The notes beneath the pieces were generated by a model. The model made no database searches. It was not told the origin of the DNA and saw only the letters and a program-made list of their open reading frames with translations. Both the position numbers and the translations under genes were made by a program. DNA of 62,495 nucleotides from Thermoflexus hugenholtzii JAD2 (GTDB taxonomy: Bacteria > Chloroflexota > Chloroflexia > Chloroflexales > Roseiflexaceae). Each line of letters begins with the position of its first letter. Position 1 is the stretch's first letter. Below, in pieces: positions 48,335 to 56,757 of the stretch. Location: assembly GCA_945881915.1 (NCBI GenBank), contig CAMCVW010000017.1, positions 1 through 62,495 of the forward strand, given 5' to 3'.

Positions 48335-48343
48335 TGATACAAT
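48335..48343 (+). promoter_or_regulatory. Extended -10 promoter of the riboflavin operon
   Basis: TGA-TACAAT. The predicted start is near 48350, about 14 bases before the FMN riboswitch, so the leader begins with the aptamer. Confidence 0.5.
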
Positions 48344-48363
48344 GTGCACAGTTTTTGCACACC

Positions 48364-48486
48364 TTCAGGGCAGGGCGTAATTCCCTACCGGCGGTAAGTC
48401 ACTCACTGACAAGCCCGCGAGCAACATACGTTGCACGACACTGGTGCGATTCCAGGGCCGACGGTATAGTCCGGATGAAAGAAGGT
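48364..48486 (+). promoter_or_regulatory. FMN riboswitch (RFN element)
   Basis: All conserved RFN blocks appear in order: AGGGCAGGGYG near 48367, TTCCCTACCGGCGGTAA (48381-48397), AGCCCGCGAGC (48413-48422), GGTGCGATTCCAGGGCCGACGGTATAGT (48443-48470, read in parts) and CCGGATGAAAGAAGG ending near 48485. FMN binding is expected to shut down the downstream rib operon. The variable hairpin between GAGC and the GGTGCGAT block is short (caacatacgttg). Confidence 0.97.
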
Positions 48487-48549
48487 GTGTGCTGATAAAA
48501 GCACCATTGGTGCCACGTTTTCGTGGCATCGGTACGCATTTGTCTGCAC

Positions 48550-48583
48550 CACTGCCCTGTAACTGTGAGGGTAGTGTTTTTTT
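48550..48583 (+). terminator. Riboswitch-controlled terminator that also holds the ribD ribosome site
   Basis: Hairpin cactgccct / agggtagtg (one G-U) followed by seven T that directly abut the ribD ATG at 48584. The ribD Shine-Dalgarno (GAGG, 48567-48570) lies at the edge of the 3' arm. When FMN is bound, the same stem could stop transcription and mask the ribosome site. A small hairpin (tgccacgttttcgtggca, 48512-48529) lies upstream and may take part in the switch. Confidence 0.8.
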
Positions 48584-49750
48584 ATGCGCGAACAGGTCTA
48601 CAACGAGCAAGCCTATCAGCGTTCGGTCGAATGCGCAGAATCCGTGCGTGGCCGTACCAGCCCGAATCCGGCAGTAGGAGCAGTCGTTGTGCGTGATGGC
48701 ACAGTGATTGGCTGGGGAGCCACGCAACCGCCCGGCGGTCCTCACGCGGAACGTCAGGCGCTCCTGCACGCAGGACCGGCAGCGCGTGGTGCCGACCTCT
48801 ATGTGACGCTCGAACCGTGTACATTCCATGGACGCACCCCGCCGTGTACCGATGCAATCAGCGCAGCGGGTATTGCACGCGTGTTTTTTGTGATGCGTGA
48901 CCCTGATCCACGCATGGGCGGCGGTGCCGAGGATGCGTTGCGTGCCTCCGGGATCGCGTGCAGGCAAATTTCTCCCGCGGATGAGCGCGTTCGCCTCCAG
49001 CTCGCGCCGTTTTTTCTGCGGATACAACAGCACCGACCACTGGTCACCTGGAAGTATGCGATGAGCCTCGACGGCAAAATTGCCACCCATACCGGAATGA
49101 GTCAATGGATCAGCACGCGTGACAGTCGGTCGGTCGTCCATGCCATCCGCAACACGGTAGATGCCGTGATGACGGGGAGCGGGACCGTGCTTGCAGATGA
49201 CCCCCTCCTCACGGTACGCATCGCTGACCACGTCACGCTGCGACAGCCACTCCGCGTGGTCATTGATAGTCGCGGTCAATGCCCGCCTTCCGCAAAAGTG
49301 TTTTGTCAACAGCACGCAGCGACATTGGTGTTTTGTACCAATGATGCCCCCGCAATCTGGCAGCAAGCACTCACACGGCACGGGGTCCAGGTCATCTGCC
49401 AGCCAATGAGCGGACGTGTCGACCTCCGCGCAGCGACTGCGCAGTTGAGTGACATGGGTATCAACCACGTGCTTCTCGAAGCAGGGGCAGGGTTGGCCGG
49501 TGCGTGTGCGGATGCACAACTCATCGACGAAATTCATTGTTTTATAGCTCCAGGAGTGATTGGCAATCAGCATGCGCCGAGTCCTCTGGCAGGGCATGGC
49601 ATAGAGCAACTTCACGAGTGGCGTGCTTTTCGTTTTGTTGAACAGTTCGTGCATGGTGGCGACATGCATATCCACGCGGTTCATCACCGCATAGACGCTC
49701 TTTTTCAGCACAACCAACAAGGAGTCAGCACATGTTTACCGGCATCGTAG
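48584..49750 (+). CDS. ribD: Riboflavin biosynthesis deaminase/reductase RibD
   Basis: 388 residues, bifunctional. The N-terminal cytidine-deaminase-like domain (about 1-145) has the zinc motifs HAERQAL and EPCTFHGRTPPC; the C-terminal DHFR-like reductase domain (about 150-365) has KYAMSLDGKIA, WISTRDSRS, GSGTVLADDPLLTVR and LLEAGAGLAGA. It deaminates and then reduces the pyrimidine intermediate after GTP opening. ATG 48584 follows the terminator hairpin. Its 3' end overlaps ribE by 19 bp. First gene of ribD-ribE-ribB-ribH. Confidence 0.95.
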   Translation: MREQVYNEQAYQRSVECAESVRGRTSPNPAVGAVVVRDGTVIGWGATQPPGGPHAERQALLHAGPAARGADLYVTLEPCTFHGRTPPCTDAISAAGIARVFFVMRDPDPRMGGGAEDALRASGIACRQISPADERVRLQLAPFFLRIQQHRPLVTWKYAMSLDGKIATHTGMSQWISTRDSRSVVHAIRNTVDAVMTGSGTVLADDPLLTVRIADHVTLRQPLRVVIDSRGQCPPSAKVFCQQHAATLVFCTNDAPAIWQQALTRHGVQVICQPMSGRVDLRAATAQLSDMGINHVLLEAGAGLAGACADAQLIDEIHCFIAPGVIGNQHAPSPLAGHGIEQLHEWRAFRFVEQFVHGGDMHIHAVHHRIDALFQHNQQGVSTCLPAS

Positions 49751-50349
49751 AGGAACAAGGTCAGATACTCGTGGCCGAAACACTCAGTACTCGCGACAAC
49801 ACTCTGACCATCAGTGCCCAGGCAGCTCTCAATGGGACTGTCATCGGCGACAGCATCTCGGTCTCGGGCGTCTGTTTGACCGTCACGAGCATGACAGACA
49901 CGGCATTCTGTGTGGGTCTTTCACCCGAAACGCTGCGGTGTACCAATTTCGGCGAGCGCCGCGTCGGAGATTGTGTGAATCTCGAACGAGCGCTGACCTA
50001 CGGTGGCCGGATGGGCGGTCATTATGTGCAAGGGCATGTCGACGGCGTCGCTCATATCAGTGCGATTCGCGCCGAAGGCGAATCGATTTTCATCACCATC
50101 ACACCCCCTGCAGAATTACTCAAATACATCGTCATGAAGGGGTATATTGCCGTCGATGGCGTAAGCCTGACCGTCGCCGCCCTCGACAACACGAGTTTTG
50201 GGATTGCCATGATTGCACACACACAATCCGTTGTCACCATGGGACGCCAGGCTGTAGGCACACTCGTCAACATCGAGGTCGATATCATGGCCAAATACAT
50301 CGAACGCATGACAGCCCCATGGAGAGAACAACATGCTCACACCGATTGA
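49732..50349 (+). CDS. ribE: Riboflavin synthase alpha subunit
   Basis: 205 residues made of two lumazine-binding repeats: MFTGIVEEQG...SVSGVCLTV and the second GGHYVQGHVDG...VDGVSLTVAAL. It dismutates two lumazine molecules to riboflavin. Length is typical. AAGGAGT lies upstream inside ribD; it overlaps ribB by 17 bp. Confidence 0.95.
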   Translation: MFTGIVEEQGQILVAETLSTRDNTLTISAQAALNGTVIGDSISVSGVCLTVTSMTDTAFCVGLSPETLRCTNFGERRVGDCVNLERALTYGGRMGGHYVQGHVDGVAHISAIRAEGESIFITITPPAELLKYIVMKGYIAVDGVSLTVAALDNTSFGIAMIAHTQSVVTMGRQAVGTLVNIEVDIMAKYIERMTAPWREQHAHTD

Positions 50350-50983
50350 CCAAATCCTTGCCGACCTCGCCCAGGGCAAGATAATCGTCGTCGTTGATGA
50401 CGAAGACCGCGAAAACGAGGGCGACCTGATGTGCCTCGCAGATGCGGTGACCCCTGCGCATATTGCGTTCATGGCAGTGTACGGACGTGGTCTGATTTGT
50501 TTGGCACTAGACAGCGCTATTTGCGATGTATTGGCGCTTGCGCCAATGGTCGCACACAATCGATCTGGCACAGGGACTGCATTTACCGTTTCAATCGAGG
50601 CAGCGAGCGGAATAACGACGGGTATTTCTGCAGCAGACCGGGCACGTACAATCACTGCCGCAATAGATCCACAGAGTACGGTCGCTGATATTGTCAGTCC
50701 CGGCCACGTCTTCCCGCTACGCGCGCGTGCGGGAGGGGTGCTCGAACGACCAGGGCACACCGAAGCAGCAGTGGATTTTGCACACCTGCTCAACCGGCGA
50801 CCAGCGGGGGTGATCTGCGAAATCATGAACGACGACGGCACAATGGCACGCAGGCCGCAGCTCGAAGCATTCTGTCGGGTCCATAGCCTCTCGATGACCA
50901 GCGTGGCCCAACTCGTCGAATACCGCCGCAACACCCACCAGAAGTCCGATATCGGCGCTCCATCATTGATGTACGGCAACTAA
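50333..50983 (+). CDS. ribB: 3,4-dihydroxy-2-butanone-4-phosphate synthase (stand-alone)
   Basis: 216 residues. Converts ribulose 5-phosphate to the four-carbon unit of riboflavin. Metal- and substrate-binding motif [11 protein letters not shown] near the N-terminus, then [47 protein letters not shown] and [12 protein letters not shown]. The protein stops where RibBA fusions continue into GTP cyclohydrolase II, so ribA must be elsewhere. It overlaps ribE and lies 16 bp before ribH. Confidence 0.95.
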   Translation: MLTPIDQILADLAQGKIIVVVDDEDRENEGDLMCLADAVTPAHIAFMAVYGRGLICLALDSAICDVLALAPMVAHNRSGTGTAFTVSIEAASGITTGISAADRARTITAAIDPQSTVADIVSPGHVFPLRARAGGVLERPGHTEAAVDFAHLLNRRPAGVICEIMNDDGTMARRPQLEAFCRVHSLSMTSVAQLVEYRRNTHQKSDIGAPSLMYGN

Positions 50984-50999
50984 TCTACAGGAGGATGCG

Positions 51000-51467
51000 A
51001 TGACAACGTTTCAAGGGCAATTTATTGGGCACGATTTACACATCGCAATTGTGGTGAGTCGCTGGAACGACATCATCACGCAACGTCTTCTCGATGGCGC
51101 CCTCGATACCCTGGCGCGTCACGGAGTGCAGACCACCGACGTCGATACCGCATGGGTACCGGGGTCATTCGAATTGCCCCTCGTTGCCAAAAAATTCGCG
51201 CAGAGTGGCCGCTATCAAGCAGTTATTGCCTTGGGGTGTGTCATCCGTGGTTCGACGAGCCATTATGATCACGTCACATCGGGAGTCACTTCCGGAATTG
51301 CCCAGGTCGGCATCCAAACGGGAATCCCGTGTATTTTTGGCGTCGTCACCACCGAAAGCATTGAACAAGCAATTGAACGTGCCGGCAGCAAAATGGGGAA
51401 CAAAGGCTCTGAAGCTGCACTGGCAGCGATAGAGATGGCAACCCTGCTCCGTCAAATTCCGAGCTGA
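51000..51467 (+). CDS. ribH: 6,7-dimethyl-8-ribityllumazine synthase
   Basis: 155 residues. Joins the products of RibD/phosphatase and RibB to make lumazine; forms 60-mer or smaller shells. [45 protein letters not shown] with the catalytic His, [31 protein letters not shown] lies six to eight bases before ATG 51000. Last gene of the rib operon. Confidence 0.96.
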   Translation: MTTFQGQFIGHDLHIAIVVSRWNDIITQRLLDGALDTLARHGVQTTDVDTAWVPGSFELPLVAKKFAQSGRYQAVIALGCVIRGSTSHYDHVTSGVTSGIAQVGIQTGIPCIFGVVTTESIEQAIERAGSKMGNKGSEAALAAIEMATLLRQIPS

Positions 51468-51614
51468 AGCAATCCAACGTGATGTTGTGTTGAACACTCC
51501 CGTCACTCATACGCGCCGGATCCGTGTGGCGTTTCTACGATCTTGATGTCTGTCACTACACGCGTTGGCAGGATTACCGATGATGACCCAACCTCAGTTC
51601 GGCAGGATGCACGT

Positions 51615-51642
51615 TTGACACCCACGGCAAACAGCATATAAT
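51615..51642 (+). promoter_or_regulatory. Near-consensus sigma-70-type promoter of nuo
   Basis: TTGACA (51615-51620), 16-base spacer, TATAAT (51637-51642): both hexamers perfect. Located 41 bases before the nuoA ATG in the 215-bp gap after ribH. The strongest promoter in the window by sequence, fitting a major respiratory operon. Confidence 0.85.
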
Positions 51643-51682
51643 AACGCGAGGTAAAACTCTCTTTCTAGACTGTTTCGAGGAT

Positions 51683-52045
51683 ATGACCATGCTCGACGCA
51701 TACGTTCCATTACTGGCAATGGTAGGCATTGCAGTATTTATTGCCGTGTTTGTGCTGTCCGTATCACGTATCCTTGGACCCCAGAAGGCTACCGTCCGAA
51801 AATTGGCGCCCTACGAATCGGGTATGGAGCCCATTGGCGATGCCATGGCACGCTTCCCCATCAAGTTCAACTTGGTTGCGATGCTCTTTATCCTGTTTGA
51901 TGTGGAAGTTATTTTCTTCTTCCCCTATGCACTGGTCTACCGCCAATTGGGTATCCCCGGCTTGATCGAAATGGGGAGCTTTGTGTTGGTGCTGCTGGTC
52001 GGTCTGACGTATGTCTGGAAAAAGGGAGCGCTGACATGGGACTAG
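51683..52045 (+). CDS. nuoA: NADH-quinone oxidoreductase subunit A
   Basis: 120 residues with three membrane helices. Small membrane subunit of complex I. Conserved [40 protein letters not shown] (read in parts) places the loop carrying the key Glu/Asp residues at the junction with NuoB/D. ATG 51683. Overlaps nuoB by 10 bp. Confidence 0.95.
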   Translation: MTMLDAYVPLLAMVGIAVFIAVFVLSVSRILGPQKATVRKLAPYESGMEPIGDAMARFPIKFNLVAMLFILFDVEVIFFFPYALVYRQLGIPGLIEMGSFVLVLLVGLTYVWKKGALTWD

Positions 52046-52542
52046 AGACCAAAGCCGGTGATATGGGTGTGGTCACCACCTCGCTCGAAACAGTCGTGAA
52101 CTGGGGTCGTACCAATGCTATGTGGCCACTGCTGTTCGGTTTGGCCTGTTGTGCCATCGAAATGATGGGTGCCCAGGGCGCAAACTACGATTTGTCCCGT
52201 TTCGGGATGGAAATCAACCGTGCCTCACCCCGCCAGGCAGACCTCATCATCGTCGCCGGCCGTGTATCGCGCAAGATGGCTCCTGTCATCCGGCGTTTAT
52301 ACGACCAAATGTCTGAACCGAAGTGGGTCATCGCGATGGGTGATTGTGCATCGTGTGGTGGTGTGTTCAATAACTATGCCATCGTCCAAGGTGTGGACGA
52401 AGTCATCCCGGTTGATGTCTATGTCGCAGGTTGCCCACCGCGCCCCGAAGCACTCATCGATGGGATTATCCAGCTCCATCATAAGGTCGAGCGGATGAAG
52501 CTGGACGGCACGCTCCGCGATCGCGCCCCGATTCACGTCTAA
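52036..52542 (+). CDS. nuoB: NADH-quinone oxidoreductase subunit B
   Basis: 168 residues. Carries cluster N2, the last 4Fe-4S centre before quinone: the tandem cysteines in [22 protein letters not shown], and the last in [35 protein letters not shown] is also typical. Peripheral arm, cytoplasmic face. Confidence 0.96.
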   Translation: MGLETKAGDMGVVTTSLETVVNWGRTNAMWPLLFGLACCAIEMMGAQGANYDLSRFGMEINRASPRQADLIIVAGRVSRKMAPVIRRLYDQMSEPKWVIAMGDCASCGGVFNNYAIVQGVDEVIPVDVYVAGCPPRPEALIDGIIQLHHKVERMKLDGTLRDRAPIHV

Positions 52543-52560
52543 GACGAAGGACCTCCCAGC

Positions 52561-53082
52561 ATGGAAAACACGACAATCAGCACACGCCTGCAAGAACAAT
52601 TTGGCGCGCGCATCCAGCGCTTCGACAGCCACCGTGGTGGCGACGTCGTTGCATATATCGCGGCGAATGACCTCATCGACGTCGCCACGTTTTTACGCGA
52701 CGACGAAGAAATGGCGTTCACCTTCCTCGAAAACTTGTGTGGTGTCGATTACCTCGGCCGAACACCACGCTTCGAGGTGGTGTACCATCTGCTCTCGATG
52801 AAGAATCGCAACCGCGTCTGCCTCAAAGTCGGGCTCGATGCGGTCACCCCGGTTGTGCCAACCCTGACCGGTATGTGGCAAACTGCCAACTACCAAGAAC
52901 GTGAAGCCTACGACATGTTTGGCATTATCTTCACCGGTCATCCTAGCCTCGACCGCATCTTGATGCCTGATGACTGGGTCGGCTTCCCGCAGCGCAAAGA
53001 CACCCCATTGGGGTACGAAGAGGTCGCCTTCACCTTCAACGAAGACCAAATCAACGCCCACAAGCCTTTTGCAAAAGAATAA
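52561..53082 (+). CDS. nuoC: NADH-quinone oxidoreductase subunit C
   Basis: 173 residues. 30-kDa subunit of the peripheral arm. Family blocks: CGVDYLGRTPRFEVVYHLLS, WQTANYQEREAYDMFGIIFTGHPSLDRILMPDDW (read in parts) and FPQRKDTPLGYEEVAF. AAGGA upstream of ATG 52561. It is separate from nuoD, not fused. Confidence 0.95.
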   Translation: MENTTISTRLQEQFGARIQRFDSHRGGDVVAYIAANDLIDVATFLRDDEEMAFTFLENLCGVDYLGRTPRFEVVYHLLSMKNRNRVCLKVGLDAVTPVVPTLTGMWQTANYQEREAYDMFGIIFTGHPSLDRILMPDDWVGFPQRKDTPLGYEEVAFTFNEDQINAHKPFAKE

Positions 53083-53097
53083 GGCGAAAGAGGGAAC

Positions 53098-54342
53098 ATG
53101 ACCACTATCGATCATTCACTCTCGGTACCCTCCCCACGGAGCATCACCGAGCCCGCATTAGCCGGCAAAACGCAGAACATGGTCCTCAACATGGGACCAC
53201 ATCACCCGAGTACCCACGGCGTGCTCCGGTTGGTCGTCGAACTCGACGGCGAGACGGTCGTCAACGTTGCGCCTGATATGGGTTTTCTGCACACCGGTAT
53301 CGAAAAAAACATGGAATACAAGACCTACCAACAGGCCTTGGTGATGACCGATCGCACAGACTACCTCGCTCCGTTGTCCAACAACTTGAGCTATGTGTTG
53401 GCGGTCGAAAGTCTGCTCCAATGTGACATTCCTGAGCGTGCACAGACCGCTCGCGTGCTGTTGGTCGAATTGCAGCGTATTTCGAGCCATCTGGTATGGC
53501 TCGGCACGCATGCCCTCGACTTGGCTGCCATGAGTGTCTTTTTGTACGGGTTCCGTGAGCGCGAGCAGATTCTTGACATCTTCGAGATGGTCTCGGGTGC
53601 ACGGATGATGACGAGCTACTTCCGCGTGGGCGGGTTGGCGTATGACCTGCCTGAGGGATTCTTCCCCGCGGTCAAAGCCTTTGTTGATGTCATGCCTGCG
53701 CGCATCGACGAGTACGAAGCATTGCTGACGAACAATCTCATCTGGCAAGAGCGCACCATGGGTGTCGGAGCAATCGACAGTGCAGCCGCACTCCAATACG
53801 GAATGACCGGTCCTGGTTTGCGTGCCACAGGGGTTGCATGGGACATCCGCAAAGCGATGCCCTACAGCGGCTACGAGAACTACACATTCGCTATTCCGAC
53901 TGCCACCAACGGTGACATCTACGACCGCTATCTCGTCCGTATGGCCGAAATGCGCGAATCAGTCAAAATTGTCGCTCAAGCCGCTACCCGCCTCAAAGAC
54001 ATGGGCGACGGCCCCTGGCAGACTGCCGATCGCAAGATTGCTCCGCCACCCAAAATCGAAATCACGCAGAGCATGGAATCCCTCATCCACCACTTCAAGT
54101 TGTGGACCGAAGGCTTCAAGCCACCCCGCGGTGATGCCATGGTCGCCATCGAATCGCCCCGCGGTGAATTGGCTACCTACATCGTCAGCGATGGTAGCCC
54201 AAAGCCGTATCGGGTGCACATGCGGGCTCCATCGTTCATCAATTTGCAGGCATTGCCACACATGGCAAAAGGCCAACTGATGGCCGATTTGGTCGCCCTG
54301 ATTGCCTCGCTCGACCCCGTGCTCGGAGAAGTGGATCGTTAA
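53098..54342 (+). CDS. nuoD: NADH-quinone oxidoreductase subunit D
   Basis: 414 residues. 49-kDa subunit forming the quinone pocket with NuoB. NMGPHHPSTHGVLRLVVELDGE with the quinone-site His, GFLHTGIEKNMEYKTYQQAL, the DYLAPLSNN region with the conserved Tyr/Asp pocket residues, and the C-terminal PHMAKGQLMADLVALIASLDPVLGEVDR. The N-terminus has about 27 extra residues before the family start. Confidence 0.96.
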   Translation: MTTIDHSLSVPSPRSITEPALAGKTQNMVLNMGPHHPSTHGVLRLVVELDGETVVNVAPDMGFLHTGIEKNMEYKTYQQALVMTDRTDYLAPLSNNLSYVLAVESLLQCDIPERAQTARVLLVELQRISSHLVWLGTHALDLAAMSVFLYGFREREQILDIFEMVSGARMMTSYFRVGGLAYDLPEGFFPAVKAFVDVMPARIDEYEALLTNNLIWQERTMGVGAIDSAAALQYGMTGPGLRATGVAWDIRKAMPYSGYENYTFAIPTATNGDIYDRYLVRMAEMRESVKIVAQAATRLKDMGDGPWQTADRKIAPPPKIEITQSMESLIHHFKLWTEGFKPPRGDAMVAIESPRGELATYIVSDGSPKPYRVHMRAPSFINLQALPHMAKGQLMADLVALIASLDPVLGEVDR

Positions 54343-54375
54343 GCGGTGCAGACCGCCCACCAGGTAGGATGCTCT

Positions 54376-54900
54376 ATGTCACTTCGTCAGACCCACGGCG
54401 CCGAGATTGATGCGATCTTGGCCCTCTATCCCCACAAGCGCAGCGCGATTTTGGCGGTGCTCTACATTGCCCAGGATGCATACGGACAACTCAGCGATGC
54501 CGCCATCCGCGAAGTCGCTGAGATTCTCGACGCAACCGTGACCGATGTCTTTGAGGTCGTTGGCTTCTACACATTGTTGTACGACGACAAAGTGGGCAAG
54601 GTCGTCCTCCAGGTCTGCGACGATGTACCCTGTGCGTTTTGTGGTGCAGAGGAACTGGTGGGTACGCTCGAGTCCAAGTTAGGCATCAAAAGCGAAGAAA
54701 CGACTGCTGATGGATTGTTCACGCTCCAGCGTGTCAAGTGTTTGGCAGCGTGTAATCGGGCACCGGTACTACAGGCAAACCTCGACTACCACGGCGAGCT
54801 CAGCACGCCCGAGAAAGTCGATGAGTTACTCAGCCAATTGCGCACACGTATTGCCAACAACGACAACATTAGCATTTCGGGTCGCAAAGCAACCCTGTAA
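54376..54900 (+). CDS. nuoE: NADH-quinone oxidoreductase subunit E
   Basis: 174 residues. Thioredoxin-like 2Fe-2S protein (cluster N1a) of the NADH module. N-terminal helical bundle (RSAILAVLYIAQDAYGQLSDAAIREVAEIL, read in parts), then the ligand cysteines in VCDDVPCAFCGAEEL and RVKCLAACNRAPVL. ATG 54376 with AGGATG upstream was preferred to GTG 54346. nuoF, its direct partner, is not downstream, so the rest of complex I is encoded elsewhere. Confidence 0.93.
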   Translation: MSLRQTHGAEIDAILALYPHKRSAILAVLYIAQDAYGQLSDAAIREVAEILDATVTDVFEVVGFYTLLYDDKVGKVVLQVCDDVPCAFCGAEELVGTLESKLGIKSEETTADGLFTLQRVKCLAACNRAPVLQANLDYHGELSTPEKVDELLSQLRTRIANNDNISISGRKATL

Positions 54901-54913
54901 ATTCGTATCGCTC

Positions 54914-54942
54914 CCCCGGATTCGCACGGCGCGGATCCGGGG
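54914..54942 (+). terminator. Hairpin after nuoE
   Basis: 12-bp stem (ccccggattcgc / gcggatccgggg, one G-U) with a 5-base loop, 14 bases after the nuoE stop. It is followed by only a weak T-rich tail (aattgtgttta), so termination may be partial. Confidence 0.55.
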
Positions 54943-55076
54943 AATTGTGTTTATCGGGCGCTAGTCAGGAACGCCGGAGGAGCCGACGGTTGCGGTGTTG
55001 GCTTTTGAAAAAACCGGCGGCCTGTGATTTCCGTGACTCATTGACGCATTGCTGATTGCCACGGATGTACTGCGCG

Positions 55077-55115
55077 CGCACGCGCAGGTGGGTGGGTCGT
55101 CGGCGTGCGTTTTTT
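55077..55115 (+). terminator. Hairpin with six-T tail
   Basis: 7-bp stem (cgcacgc / gcgtgcg) with a 19-base loop, followed by six T. It may be the true end of the nuo transcript or the end of a small RNA starting in the gap. Confidence 0.5.
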
Positions 55116-55213
55116 CATCATGCGAAAACCACACAGGCACCTCCTCATTTGCCACGGTATACGGCATATGGTAGTATTTTAGTATCAAGGTCACGATGAT
55201 TTAAGGGATAGCA

Positions 55214-55888
55214 ATGACACAAAATGAGTTCCGGCTACCCGAGTTACATTTCGATACATCTAATCCGGACCCACGCTGCGCGTGTGTGTTGGTACTCGAT
55301 ACATCGACATCGATGGCCGGCGAAAAAATCAACCAACTCAACGAAGGTTTGCAGGCCTTCCAGACGGAACTGCGCACTGACGAAATAGCCCAATCTCGGG
55401 TCGAAGTGGCAGTGGTGACGTTCGGACCAGTCCAAATTGCGGTACCGTTCACATCAGCCAGTGAATTCCGCGCACCGGAGCTGGTCACCACCGGCGACAC
55501 GCCATTGGGCGCGGCTTTGCATCAAGCGCTGGACATGGTGCACGAGCGCAAAGCACTCTACCGCAGCGTGGGCATCCCCTATTATCGGCCGTGGATTATG
55601 TTGGTGACCGACGGCACACCGAGTGACGGTACGCAGCAGTGGAAGAGCGCCGCCCAGCGCATCCGCGCTGAGGAAGTGAAAAAGGGCGTCGCGTTCTTTG
55701 GCGTGGGCGTCGCTGGGGCAGATATGCACGTGCTGAGCCTATTGTCACATCGCCAGCCGATTGGGTTGAAGGGGTACTCCTTCCGCGAAATGTTCGTCTG
55801 GTTGTCTGGCAGCCTGCAACACGTCTCGCAGTCACAGCCAAACGACACCGTGACCCTCAAACCGACCTCCGACTGGGGAACGCTGTAG
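55214..55888 (+). CDS. TerY-like vWA-domain protein
   Basis: 224 residues, a single von Willebrand A domain with an intact metal-ion site: DTSTS (residues 29-33), a conserved Thr in TTGDTPLGAAL, and the Asp in VTDGTPSDG. The insert-free, compact form with LPELHFDTSNPDPRC at the start and GVGVAGADMHVLSLLS near the end resembles TerY of tellurite-resistance-type systems rather than integrin-like or chelatase vWA. In published TerY-P triads this protein is encoded with a PP2C phosphatase and a kinase, as here: the PP2C gene follows after 16 bp. It probably acts as a metal-dependent binding platform for its partners. TAAGGG lies upstream of ATG 55214. Confidence 0.85.
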   Translation: MTQNEFRLPELHFDTSNPDPRCACVLVLDTSTSMAGEKINQLNEGLQAFQTELRTDEIAQSRVEVAVVTFGPVQIAVPFTSASEFRAPELVTTGDTPLGAALHQALDMVHERKALYRSVGIPYYRPWIMLVTDGTPSDGTQQWKSAAQRIRAEEVKKGVAFFGVGVAGADMHVLSLLSHRQPIGLKGYSFREMFVWLSGSLQHVSQSQPNDTVTLKPTSDWGTL

Positions 55889-55904
55889 CGGAAAGGGACC
55901 CAGA

Positions 55905-56702
55905 ATGTCGTGGACATCCGGGGGCGCTTCGATTGTGGGCAGCTCTCACCTCAAGACCGAGACTCCCTGCCAAGATGCGCATATGATTATGTTAGCCAAC
56001 GGTACCTTAATCATCGCAGTGTCGGACGGTCTTGGATCCGCAGCGTTGGCACACTTAGGTGCAAAGCATGCCTGCAAAAGCGCGGTTGCTTCGATAGAAC
56101 GTACATTCGATCTGCAACGCACGCGCAAATTGTCGCTAGCCGGCGTCCGTGAGCTCATCTGGCGTTTCACACGGGCGCCCAAAAATCCAGAACAGATGCT
56201 CAAAGAAGCTTTTTCTGAAGTGCGAGCGAGTTTAGTCAAACTCGCAGCCGCCGAAGGGCAAAGCCTAAGTGCATATGCGTGTACCTTGATGGTCGCGGTG
56301 GTGATGGCGGATTCGTGGCATGCGTTACACATCGGCGACGGCGCAATTGTCGGCATCCTGGCAGACGGAAGCGTGTCTACCCTGAGTGCACCGGAGCGTG
56401 GCGAGTTCGTCAATTCCGTGACACCTATTACCAGTACCCGCTACCAGCTCGCCCAACGCTACAGCGAGGGCAGCCAGCGCCTCGAAGGAATTGCCGTTTT
56501 CAGCGACGGCATTCAACATTTGTGCATCAACTACAAATCAGGGGCTGCCTTCGATGGCTTCTTCCAGCCGATTTTGTCGTGGTTTCGTGGCTTGCCGCGC
56601 GACTTCGATCGGACGACGGCGCTGGCAAAACTGCTCGATTCGGCGCAAATTCGCCAGAAGAGTGACGACGATTTGACGCTCGTTTTGGCGTTACGGAGCT
56701 AA
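55905..56702 (+). CDS. PP2C-family protein phosphatase of the triad
   Basis: 265 residues. Metal-dependent Ser/Thr phosphatase of the PP2C_2 type: the first metal Asp is in CQDAH (Asp24), the second in SDGLGSA (Asp41, GlyX-Gly), and further acidic residues in HIGDGAIVGI and FSDGIQHL, with KSDDDLTLVL at the end. The short form without a regulatory domain fits the phosphatase of TerY-P triads. It would oppose the kinase encoded 55 bp downstream, perhaps on the vWA protein, on the kinase itself or on an RCC1-bound target. ATG 55905 has AAAGGGA upstream. Confidence 0.88.
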   Translation: MSWTSGGASIVGSSHLKTETPCQDAHMIMLANGTLIIAVSDGLGSAALAHLGAKHACKSAVASIERTFDLQRTRKLSLAGVRELIWRFTRAPKNPEQMLKEAFSEVRASLVKLAAAEGQSLSAYACTLMVAVVMADSWHALHIGDGAIVGILADGSVSTLSAPERGEFVNSVTPITSTRYQLAQRYSEGSQRLEGIAVFSDGIQHLCINYKSGAAFDGFFQPILSWFRGLPRDFDRTTALAKLLDSAQIRQKSDDDLTLVLALRS

Positions 56703-56757
56703 TGTATCCTCGATTCACGCCCGAATGCGGCGTGACTGACACACGAGGGTTGCTGGT

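Larger units (their letters stand above)
54901..55213. other. 313-bp intergenic region after nuoE
   Basis: Holds two hairpins annotated separately and a possible extended -10 (TGG-TAGTAT, 55169-55177) for the triad, 37 bases before its first start codon. The central 54960-55075 stretch has no convincing gene; a 77-codon frame on the minus strand lacks a ribosome site and family likeness. Confidence 0.5.

Noticed and set aside
54961-55194. 77-codon minus-strand gene between nuoE and the triad
   Set aside because: No ribosome site and no recognisable sequence; it crosses the hairpin with the six-T tail.
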